NCBI GenBank assembly: GCA_015222205.1
Contig: JADFUW010000007.1
Location: forward strand, 1-32,866
Length of the DNA stretch: 32,866 nucleotides
Direction of reading: 5' to 3'
DNA from: Chloroflexota bacterium
GTDB lineage: Bacteria; Chloroflexota; Dehalococcoidia; Dehalococcoidales; UBA5760
The notes under the pieces were generated by a model. The model was not told the DNA's origin, made no database searches, and saw only the letters and a program-made list of their open reading frames with translations. Shown piece after piece: positions 7,572 through 14,519 of this stretch. Within the stretch, counting starts at the first letter, position 1, and each line of letters opens with the position of its first letter. The translations under genes were made by a program, and so were the position numbers.

Positions 7572-7724
7572 CTACTTCTTAATTAAGAGATATACGGCTT
7601 GTAAAGCCATAGCGACTGCAAGTCCAAGGATAACCCAAGCTAAACTAGTCTTGCCGAGCCATGTTACCTCGTTAATTGCTACAACGATAGCAATTACTAG
7701 GGAAGCCCATAGTAGACCTTTCAT
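7572..7724 (-). CDS. 50-residue membrane protein, unknown function
   Basis: ATG at 7722-7724 to TAG at 7572-7574. The product has two hydrophobic stretches (LLWASLVIAIVVAI near 4-17 and LAWVILGLAVAMAL near 28-41) with a KK C-terminus, so it should be a small two-helix membrane protein. It begins five bases after the stop of a 20-codon ORF and ends 11 bases before the HAS-barrel gene, so it fits a single transcript. No family is recognised. The composition (clean helices, basic tail) and tight spacing support it being real. Confidence 0.55.
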   Translation of the reverse strand: MKGLLWASLVIAIVVAINEVTWLGKTSLAWVILGLAVAMALQAVYLLIKK

Positions 7725-7729
7725 ACTAC

Positions 7730-7792
7730 TTATTTCTTCTTTTCCTTCTTCTGCTTGGGCTTTTTCACATTCTTTCTGCCTTTAGTTCCCAT
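7730..7792 (-). CDS. 20-residue lysine-rich micro-ORF
   Basis: ATG at 7790-7792, TAA at 7730-7732. AGGGAG lies seven bases upstream of the ATG, a good ribosome-binding site. The peptide starts MGTKGRKNVKKPK and continues as a Lys-rich tail; eleven of its 20 residues are Lys. It is immediately followed by the 50-residue membrane ORF. A peptide this basic could bind nucleic acid or acidic lipid, but no function is known. Such a short ORF could be chance; the ribosome-binding site and operon-like spacing are the only support. Confidence 0.45.
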   Translation of the reverse strand: MGTKGRKNVKKPKQKKEKKK

Positions 7793-7885
7793 TTCTTTCT
7801 CCCTATTTTAGTAAAACTATAATAAACCATTTTAATCTTCTAACATAACGATACTTCTGTATATTAGCCCTATTTATACTCTCAA

Positions 7886-8308
7886 TCAACTCTTAGCCTC
7901 ACGCCTCCAGACGCGCCATGTATACTTGAGTATTATCGGGTAGACACTAGTAAGCGCCGCCAGGAGCAGGATAGCCATTATCTTACTCTGGATAAGGACA
8001 GCCTCAGGCGAAGGAAGGAAGCGGATGGTGTGGATGGTGAGGGTAACCAGGGCTGCCGTAACTACTGCGGTAACCCCTATCCTCACCGGCCGGGTTTTCA
8101 GCTTCTCCATGAGACTGGGTCTGATTAGGAGGAGGAGAAAAAAGTACCCAGCAACAACTACGGCTATGGCTAAGCCTAGGACGACCTTGCTGACGGTGGC
8201 GACGGAGTAGGGAATATTCCAGGTCAGACGGAAAACCGCCGCACTAAAAATAATGGTAAGGGGTACTATTGCCCATACCCGGAAGGGTAAATTCCTTAAT
8301 CCCTTCAC
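7886..8308 (-). CDS. Small four-helix membrane protein, unknown function
   Basis: A 140-residue protein with about four hydrophobic segments (near 12-27, 40-62, 76-95 and 105-127) separated by short basic loops such as RPSLMEKLKTRPVRIG, and a basic C-terminus (WRVWRREAKS). It begins with GTG, with AGGAG nine bases upstream. No domain is recognised. It lies between the flavodoxin gene and the micro-ORF pair on the same strand. It could be an unannotated integral membrane family of Dehalococcoidia. Confidence 0.65.
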   Translation of the reverse strand: MKGLRNLPFRVWAIVPLTIIFSAAVFRLTWNIPYSVATVSKVVLGLAIAVVVAGYFFLLLLIRPSLMEKLKTRPVRIGVTAVVTAALVTLTIHTIRFLPSPEAVLIQSKIMAILLLAALTSVYPIILKYTWRVWRREAKS

Positions 8309-8321
8309 CCTATAAAATCTC

Positions 8322-8387
8322 CTAGCAAAGACTGATGGTGCTAGTCTCTATAATCTCAGCCACTCTTTCTACCGATATGCCTTTCAA
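8322..8387 (-). pseudogene. Possible remnant of a HAS-barrel protein N-terminus
   Basis: A 21-codon open stretch reads KGISVERVAEIIETSTISL before a TAG. It aligns with the start of the HAS-barrel protein 0.8 kb downstream, KVQRVGEIIEASTTDF, with identity at nine of about fifteen positions. The DNA also aligns over about 45 bases, including GAGATTAT. It ends just upstream of the small membrane protein start. It may be a leftover of a duplicated gene, but the match is short and could be chance. Confidence 0.3.
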
Positions 8388-8492
8388 ACAGGATTAAATT
8401 CTAAACAATGTCTAAATCCAAATTTCAGGTGTAAAAATCGTCTGGTTCCTCTGGATTTTGGTCGTTTGATATCGTTTAGTATTTAAAGTTGC

Positions 8493-8930
8493 CTATTTCT
8501 TCTCTCCCTTACTTTCCGCTTGCCCTTTTATTTTGCGGGCAAACTCTCTGGCATTTGCCAGCTCTTCACTATTGGGGTGTCCTCGGTTAAGCAAAAGCCA
8601 TGTTTTTCCCTTGCAGTAAAAGCTACCTTTTATAATTGCCCCCGCTGGCTTGAGCAGTTCTTCTACGGCTTTTACTTCAAGACCAATACCGGCTCCTGAA
8701 GTGCCAAAGAGTGCCACCTGCCGCCCCTTAAAGTCATTTCTTTTAATAAACTCCCCTAACTTTTTGCCCGGTTTGCTTGCGTAGCAACCAGAGCCCAGAA
8801 AAACGAAAGAGTCTTTGGCCAGTTCTTTTTTGGCTTTAACATTCTCTACCTTAACGCCTAACTCGGCGGCGATGGCTTCAGCAACCTTTTTGGTGTTCCC
8901 GGTCTTAGAATAATAGATAACCTCAAACAT
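8493..8930 (-). CDS. Flavodoxin family protein
   Basis: A 145-residue flavodoxin-like protein. The FMN phosphate loop YSKTGNTKKVAEAI is at residues 7-20, followed by a core strand FVFLGSGCYASKPGKKL near 43-59 with an aromatic for the isoalloxazine site. The third strand is VALFGTSGAGIG. The size is typical of a short-chain flavodoxin; it should be a soluble one-electron carrier or a quinone/nitroreductase-like domain. AGGAGG four bases before the ATG gives a strong start. It stands about 100 bases after the NurA-like gene and 184 bases before the small membrane protein, so cotranscription is uncertain. Confidence 0.85.
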   Translation of the reverse strand: MFEVIYYSKTGNTKKVAEAIAAELGVKVENVKAKKELAKDSFVFLGSGCYASKPGKKLGEFIKRNDFKGRQVALFGTSGAGIGLEVKAVEELLKPAGAIIKGSFYCKGKTWLLLNRGHPNSEELANAREFARKIKGQAESKGEKK

Positions 8931-9028
8931 TTTACCCTCCTGTTGTGCGCTAGACTTGGTTGTTCCTTGTTGCCCCCGTTTGCCTCCTCCAAAGCCACTT
9001 ATGAGGGGAGTTTAAGGGGTCACTGGCT

Positions 9029-10231
9029 TTAAACCCACCGTGTTCTCTTGCTCCGGCTCTTGGCTGAGCTGAGGCTGGGTAGATGTTCGTCCACCAGCGA
9101 GGACTCCACCAACTGCCAGAAGTTCTCCCTATCGGCACCGGTGACCACTGCCTGTTCGTGGGCTTCACTTAGAGCCACCGGGTATCCCTGCCCCCGCTGG
9201 CATTGGTCTAAAACCAACGAGTGAACCAGACCGAGCCGGTTATTATCCATAGCTACCCAGCGGGGAATCTCAACCCGGGCGATTTCATCATCTACCCTGA
9301 GGTAGAAAAAATAGACCTCGTGTTCCCTGTAGTGTTTTTCAACTATCTTTGACCGGCTGATAAACCGGGCTGACCTTTCCCCCGGGCGTAGTAGGTTCAA
9401 GAATAGTTCTCTATCCCGAATGCCAGCCACGGCGTCACACTCCCTTGTTTCACAGTCTTTACAATGCTGGTCAGTGTCAAGAATGTCACGGGGACAAATA
9501 GCCACCCGCAGTGTATTGACGACCTCGGTACTGCGGGGAAAGCTGATGTAGCTGGCCAGAGCTATTTTCCTGCTATTGTTATTAAGCTTTTCTATGTTAC
9601 TAAGATAGCTGAGAAAGCCTTTGACTAGCAGTGCCTCAGTAACAAACTCAGGGTAGGCTTCCAGACCCCAGAGAATAAGTGAGCCGTCAATCAAGGCTAG
9701 ACTAGGGATGCCTGCGGGCAGCTCTGCTGCTAGTTTGGCTAGGTGGCAACACTCGTCTACGCTACGCTTTATACCTAAAAGCGTGCCCTCTACTGGTTGC
9801 TCACGACCTTTAACCCCGGCGGGGGTAATAACCAGCTCTTCATCTCCGGAATAGAGGTTGGGGAAACTGTCAAGGGTGGCACTGGGAGAGCTACCGTACT
9901 GAAGAACGACAGCCCCGATATTTATCAGATAGCATCTTGTTGACTTGTGTCGGTCAACATCAATATGAGAGCCATCAGTAGCCGCGATAGCAAATTCGGA
10001 GGGGACCGACGGTGGTTCATAGTGCTGGTCAAGCTCATCTACCGGGCCAGCTATCAGCCAGGTCGTCTTACTGGAGGCAATCTTCCTCGTTAAATTGCTA
10101 AGGTTACTGGCCTGGGCATGAAGAATATCCAGAGCCTGCTGGAGACGCTTTCGCCTTTCCGTGCTCTCAGCCTTCATCCTGGCTATCATACCCCCAACCT
10201 GTGGGAATACCTTATCTAAATCTAATGGCAC
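9029..10231 (-). CDS. NurA-like nuclease domain protein
   Basis: A 400-residue NurA-domain protein. It has the two acidic DGS motifs of the family: ATDGSHID (Asp near 86) at the first strand and LALIDGSLI (Asp near 182), which in NurA ligate manganese. A leading alpha-helical segment (MKAESTERRKRLQQALDILH) precedes the barrel, and VAMDNNRLGLVHSLVLDQCQRGQGYPVALSEAHEQAVV closes the domain. NurA acts as a DNA end-processing nuclease with HerA, here encoded downstream on the same strand. GTG 10231 is preferred over GTG 10240 because AGGTGA lies five bases ahead of it. An extra cysteine cluster is noted separately. Confidence 0.8.
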   Translation of the reverse strand: MPLDLDKVFPQVGGMIARMKAESTERRKRLQQALDILHAQASNLSNLTRKIASSKTTWLIAGPVDELDQHYEPPSVPSEFAIAATDGSHIDVDRHKSTRCYLINIGAVVLQYGSSPSATLDSFPNLYSGDEELVITPAGVKGREQPVEGTLLGIKRSVDECCHLAKLAAELPAGIPSLALIDGSLILWGLEAYPEFVTEALLVKGFLSYLSNIEKLNNNSRKIALASYISFPRSTEVVNTLRVAICPRDILDTDQHCKDCETRECDAVAGIRDRELFLNLLRPGERSARFISRSKIVEKHYREHEVYFFYLRVDDEIARVEIPRWVAMDNNRLGLVHSLVLDQCQRGQGYPVALSEAHEQAVVTGADRENFWQLVESSLVDEHLPSLSSAKSRSKRTRWV

Positions 10232-10342
10232 CCCTCTCACCTTTCTCTAGCTGTTTTTCATTATATCACTTATATATACTTACCAAAACAACCCTTCATG
10301 CTGGCTTTCCCCGATATACAAAACACTTTTCTCATTACTAGG

Positions 10343-10355
10343 TACCCTCAGGGTA
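10343..10355. promoter_or_regulatory. Perfect inverted repeat between nurA-like and lysE-like genes
   Basis: TACCCT-C-AGGGTA is a perfect 6-bp inverted repeat around one base in the 208-bp divergent region. It lies 21 bases upstream of a TATAAT (10377-10382) on the lysE side, though no good -35 accompanies that hexamer. It could be an operator for the exporter gene. A second palindrome, CTTCTTTAAGAAG, sits just before the lysE ribosome-binding site. Confidence 0.3.
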
Positions 10356-10439
10356 GGTAGTAAAGCTCATCAGTGTTATAATGAGAGGCAAAATATTCAT
10401 TATGGTTAGGCAACTATTCTTCTTTAAGAAGGTGTTTTT

Positions 10440-11051
10440 ATGCTCCCATTTTTATCCAGCGTGGCTTTAATTTCACTATCCGGGGTAATGATGCCTGGGC
10501 CCATGTTTGCTGTTGCCGTAGCTAAAAGTTATAAGTCCCAATTTGCTGGTGCCAAGATGGCTGTGGGGCATGCTATAGTGGAAATCCCACTGATGCTACT
10601 CATATACTTTGGCTTGGCCCGGTTCTTTAACGAAGAGCCGGTTCAAATTGCCCTGTATTTGGTGGGTGGGGCTATCTTGGTCTGGATGGGTGTAGTCATG
10701 TTTAGAAAAAGGAACATGGTTATTGAGAAGGGTAGAGATTTGCCCTATAACTCGGTGGTGGCGGGGGTAGCTACCAGCGCCCTCAATCCACTGTTTTTTC
10801 TGTGGTGGGTAGCTGTAGGCAGTATGCTTATCATGAAGTCCCTGAGTTTTGGCTTAACCGGATTTGCCTTGCTTATTACCGTCCACCTGCTGTGTGACCT
10901 TGGCTGGCTATCTTTTGTTTCTGTTCTTATCTATCGGACCAAATCACTCTGGAAGGGGAAAGTTCAGGAGGGGCTTCTTATTGCCTGTAGCCTGTTGCTT
11001 ATCGGGTTTGGGGGTTGGTTTCTCTCGTCGGGTATCGGGCTAGTAATTTAG
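10440..11051 (+). CDS. LysE family exporter
   Basis: A 203-residue inner membrane protein with six hydrophobic segments. The family N-terminus is present as SLSGVMMPGPMFAVAVAKS (13-31), with the conserved PGP. The middle SALNPLFFLWWVAVGSM (113-129) is the second conserved element, with the NP pair of LysE/RhtB transporters. These export amino acids or small metabolites by proton exchange; the substrate is unknown. The ATG follows AAGGTG by five bases. It is followed 79 bases later by the deacetylase-like gene on the same strand. Confidence 0.87.
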   Translation: MLPFLSSVALISLSGVMMPGPMFAVAVAKSYKSQFAGAKMAVGHAIVEIPLMLLIYFGLARFFNEEPVQIALYLVGGAILVWMGVVMFRKRNMVIEKGRDLPYNSVVAGVATSALNPLFFLWWVAVGSMLIMKSLSFGLTGFALLITVHLLCDLGWLSFVSVLIYRTKSLWKGKVQEGLLIACSLLLIGFGGWFLSSGIGLVI

Positions 11052-11130
11052 CCTTCTATCGTTATTGCCTTGAAGAAATTACATCTGGTATTATCAAAAC
11101 AAGGTTAGTTTTAGTAAAAAGGGAGTAGTT

Positions 11131-12162
11131 ATGAATGTAGGCTATGTCTATGACCCTGTTTATCTAAAGCACGATACCGGCCAGCATGTAGAAAACGCCC
11201 GGCGGTTAGAGGCGATTATTTCTCATCTGGAGGAGACCGGGCTTAGGCAAAGGTTATCACCCATCCCGCCGCGGGCAGCTACTGATGAAGAGCTTTCATT
11301 GGTGCACGATAAGTGTCATGTAGCCCATATTCAGGCGGTAGCCAGGAAGAGCGGTGGTTGGCTAGATGCGGATACCGTGATGTCATCGGACTCCTACCAG
11401 GCGGCCCTCTATGCAGCCGGTGGCCTTATCAGGGCCACTGAGGTAGTTTTGAGTGAAGGCGGTAGTGCCTTTGCTTTAGTTAGACCACCGGGACACCATG
11501 CCACGGCCAGTCAAGCTATGGGCTTCTGCCTGTTCAACAATATAGCTATTGCGGCTAGGTATGCTCAGGACAAATTAAAACTAGAACGCATTGCTATCGT
11601 TGATTTTGATGTGCATCATGGTAATGGCACACAGGGTACTTTTTATGATGACCCCCGAGTGCTTTACATATCAACTCATGAGTTCCCCCTTTACCCGGGA
11701 ACAGGTAATACTGAAGAAACTGGTAGGGGGGATGCCAGGGGGACCACAGTTAATATACCGTTGCCCGCGGGCTGTGGTGATGCTGAATATCTAGCGGTCT
11801 TTGAGCAGATAATTGCCCCTGTAGCTAAGCGTTTTAACCCCCAGCTTATTTTGGTCTCGGCTGGCTACGATGCCCACTGGGCCGATAGCTTAGCTATGAT
11901 GCAGGTAAGTGTCACCGGTTTTGCTCAGATGGCAAAAACCCTCAAGATATTGGCTGATGAATTATGTAACGGCCATCTCATCTTTACGTTAGAAGGCGGT
12001 TATAATCTTACTGCTCTAGCGGCTTCAATAAAAGCTACCTTTGATGTGCTGTTGGGTAGTACCAGTATTGAAGACCCACTGGGTCAACCACAACCCGGAT
12101 TTAAGCTGCCCAGTATTACTTCGCTAGTTGAGTCAGTAAAGAGAATACATAATCTGCCATAA
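11131..12162 (+). CDS. Histone deacetylase family (class II-like) amidohydrolase
   Basis: A 343-residue arginase-fold deacetylase. Motifs include HVENARRLEAI near the start, RPPGHHA (active-site His pair), GFCLFNNIAIAARYA, and VDFDVHHGNGTQ, which carries the zinc-binding Asp and His. LVSAGYDAHWAD supplies the second Asp, and LEGGYNL carries the glycine-rich end of the pocket. Bacterial members hydrolyse acetylpolyamines or acetylated small amines; which one is not visible. AGGGAG five bases before the ATG fixes the start. No signal peptide is present. The gene ends 88 bases before the convergent secF. Confidence 0.93.
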   Translation: MNVGYVYDPVYLKHDTGQHVENARRLEAIISHLEETGLRQRLSPIPPRAATDEELSLVHDKCHVAHIQAVARKSGGWLDADTVMSSDSYQAALYAAGGLIRATEVVLSEGGSAFALVRPPGHHATASQAMGFCLFNNIAIAARYAQDKLKLERIAIVDFDVHHGNGTQGTFYDDPRVLYISTHEFPLYPGTGNTEETGRGDARGTTVNIPLPAGCGDAEYLAVFEQIIAPVAKRFNPQLILVSAGYDAHWADSLAMMQVSVTGFAQMAKTLKILADELCNGHLIFTLEGGYNLTALAASIKATFDVLLGSTSIEDPLGQPQPGFKLPSITSLVESVKRIHNLP

Positions 12163-12200
12163 GACCTATTTATAAAAGGGTAACTCGCTTGAGCATATCA

Positions 12201-12223
12201 TTCCTCCTCTCTTTAGAGGGGGA
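12201..12223. terminator. Hairpin between convergent hdac-like and secF genes
   Basis: TTCCTCCTC (12201-12209) pairs with GAGGGGGAA (12215-12223) through nine bases with one G-U pair, around loop TCTTTA. No T-run follows in either direction, so it may be a rho-type or processing hairpin. It is nevertheless well placed between two converging genes. Confidence 0.45.
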
Positions 12224-12250
12224 ATACCAGGGGTGAGGTTGAGAAACTCA

Positions 12251-13177
12251 TTACTGGCTCTCAGCTTTGGCGGCTAGTCGCGGCCGCCGTTTAAAGAGCT
12301 TGCCCCATTCCCCTTTCTCCCACACTATCAGTAAATTGGGGGCAATACATATGGAGCTGAATGTTCCGGCAACAATGCCAACGAGTAGCACCACGGCGAA
12401 ATTCTGAATTGATGCCCCAACAAAGAGCAACAGGGCTAGGACGACAAACAGGGTGGTTAGGCTGGTGTTCAAGGAACGGCTGATGGTTTCCACAAGGCTG
12501 CTATTAACTATGGTCTCAAAGTTACTGCTTACCCCGCGAATCAAGTTCTCCCGTATTCTGTCAAAGACGACCACGGTATTATTTACACTGTAGCCAACAA
12601 CAGCCAGGATGCCAGTAATAAACATTAGGTTTATTTCCCAGCCCCACATATGGCCGAGAACAGCAAAAACTCCCAATGCCACTAGGGCATCGTGCGCCAG
12701 GGCTATTACGGCGCAGGTGCCATAGCGGAAGGGTTTTGGCATCCTGCGGAACGCCCAGGTAATATAAAGTAGTATACCCACGGCAGCGACACCTATGGCA
12801 ATACCAGCATTGCGTGCTGTCTCAGAGGCTACCATGGGCGATACCGAATAGAACTCGGCTTCGGTAGCCGGACCAAACCTGGCGGTTAAACCATCCTCTA
12901 ATGCTGTCTTATCCCCACCGGTTAGCTCGCTGGTGCGGATAAGGAAATTACCCTCTCCAGTACGTTGAATAATGGCCCCGGTATAACCTAAATTAGCCAG
13001 TTCCTGTTTTAAGTCGCTGCTGCTTACTGTCTGTTCAAAATTAACCGTTAACATGGAGCCACTACTGAGTTCAATCCCAGGCTTAAGGCCGAAGCTGGCC
13101 AGGGAAATGATACAAAAGAGGATAACTGCCCCTGAAGCGATGAAAAACCAGAACCTTTTACCGACAATATCATTCAT
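12251..13177 (-). CDS. secF: Protein translocase subunit SecF
   Basis: A 308-residue SecF. An N-terminal membrane segment is followed by the periplasmic GIELSSGSMLTVNFEQ region. The five-helix core contains YSVNNTVVVFDRIREN near 196-211, then SRSLNTSLTTL and the final LLVGIVAGTFSSICIAP. The order and length fit SecF. With SecD it forms the membrane complex that uses proton-motive force to complete export through SecYEG. It overlaps secD by eight bases. The C-terminal tail is basic. Confidence 0.95.
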   Translation of the reverse strand: MNDIVGKRFWFFIASGAVILFCIISLASFGLKPGIELSSGSMLTVNFEQTVSSSDLKQELANLGYTGAIIQRTGEGNFLIRTSELTGGDKTALEDGLTARFGPATEAEFYSVSPMVASETARNAGIAIGVAAVGILLYITWAFRRMPKPFRYGTCAVIALAHDALVALGVFAVLGHMWGWEINLMFITGILAVVGYSVNNTVVVFDRIRENLIRGVSSNFETIVNSSLVETISRSLNTSLTTLFVVLALLLFVGASIQNFAVVLLVGIVAGTFSSICIAPNLLIVWEKGEWGKLFKRRPRLAAKAESQ

Positions 13178-14519
13178 TTTCTTTTCTCAAATACACGCTA
13201 TATAGCGCAGTCTTTTGTGCCAGGCGAGTGCCGGCGAGTATACGCAGGAAGGTACGGGTGACTACGACGGCACTAAACATACTTATCGCCACACCGATAG
13301 CCAGGGTTACAGCAAAGCCCATTACCGGAGCACTGGCGATAATGCTGCTGCCTAGCCAGTAGAGAATACCACAGACAATGAAAGTAGTTATGTTACTATC
13401 CCGGATAGCTGGCCAGGCTCGGCTAAAACCAGCCTCAATAGCGGCACCTAGTGTCCGACCCAGCCATAGTTCCTCTTTCATACGCTCAAAAATAAGTATA
13501 TTAGCGTCCACCGCCATACCTATAGAGAGCACAAAGCCACCGATTCCAGCCAGGGTAAGGGTGACCGGTATCAACTTGAATATGGCCAAAACCACCACCC
13601 CATAGAAAACTAAGGCTGCATCGGCTAGAGCGCCGGGCATGCGATAATAAATCGCCATAAATACCAGAACTAATATCAGCCCGATTAGCCCTGCCTTAAG
13701 ACTCATATTAATAAAGCCAGACCCCAGAATGGGAGATACCGTTTGTTCATAAATAGAAGAAAGAGGAATGGGAATACGTCCGGCGTTAAGTAATTTGGAT
13801 AGCTCTGTAGCCTCGTCAAGACTCAGTCCCTCAATTTGTCCCCTACTGGTAATAACACTACGGACTATAGGTGCAATAGGGATTTCATCGTCTCCCCGTA
13901 GGGGTTCATCGCCGAGGAAAATGCCCAGCGGCTTATTTACGAGGCGCCCGGTGATTTCCTCAGATAGCTTGCTGCCCATTTCGTTCCACTCAAATATCAG
14001 TAGTATTCTGCCGAATTGATCGCTGTTTACATATGTATTCTCTTTAAAGTAGGCACTACTCAGTGTCTTTTCCTCGCCCTCAACGACTGCTGTGGCGGGT
14101 TTCCACTTGCCAAGCTCATCTTCCCACCTGGCTTCTTCACCCTCTTCTATCAGCTCGCCGAACTCAAGCAGTGCTGTCCGTCCGATGAGCTCCTTTGCCT
14201 TCTCGATTTCACTGATACCGGGTAATTCAACCACGATACGGTCTTCGCCTAGCCTCTGGATAACTGGCTCAGTTACCCCCAGAACATCAATCCTCTTTTC
14301 AATAACTGCTATGGCACCGTTAAGGGCTTCAGTTTCCGTGCCTGGTTCTACCGAAGAGAAATCAGCCTGATAGACTAAGTGAGTGCCACCCTGCAAATCA
14401 AGCCCCAGTTGCATACCCCTCTTGCCTAGTACTCCCTTATCGATAGGTACAACCACAAGCAGGGCCAGGGCAAAAATAACGCCTATTATTATAATGGGTA
14501 TTCTGTTTTTTCTGGTCAT
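13170..14519 (-). CDS. secD: Protein translocase subunit SecD
   Basis: A 449-residue SecD. A first membrane helix is followed by MQLGLDLQGGTHLVYQAD (36-53) and the periplasmic P1 domain, including EKRIDVLGVTEPVIQRLGEDRIVVELPG (93-120). The C-terminal five-helix domain has GGFVLSIGMAVDANILIFERMKEE near 336-359, with the catalytic-proton Asp-Ala-Asn-Ile-Leu-Ile motif. At 449 residues it is of bacterial type without the large insert of enteric SecD. Its ATG overlaps the stop of the upstream nucleotidyltransferase as ATGA, and secF follows with an eight-base overlap. Confidence 0.95.
   Translation of the reverse strand: MTRKNRIPIIIIGVIFALALLVVVPIDKGVLGKRGMQLGLDLQGGTHLVYQADFSSVEPGTETEALNGAIAVIEKRIDVLGVTEPVIQRLGEDRIVVELPGISEIEKAKELIGRTALLEFGELIEEGEEARWEDELGKWKPATAVVEGEEKTLSSAYFKENTYVNSDQFGRILLIFEWNEMGSKLSEEITGRLVNKPLGIFLGDEPLRGDDEIPIAPIVRSVITSRGQIEGLSLDEATELSKLLNAGRIPIPLSSIYEQTVSPILGSGFINMSLKAGLIGLILVLVFMAIYYRMPGALADAALVFYGVVVLAIFKLIPVTLTLAGIGGFVLSIGMAVDANILIFERMKEELWLGRTLGAAIEAGFSRAWPAIRDSNITTFIVCGILYWLGSSIIASAPVMGFAVTLAIGVAISMFSAVVVTRTFLRILAGTRLAQKTALYSVYLRKENE

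Noticed and set aside
8991-9030. AAAGCCA/TGGCTTT inverted repeat as terminator of the NurA-like gene
   Set aside because: The stem is seven pairs with a loop of about 26 bases and no T-run; too weak to list.
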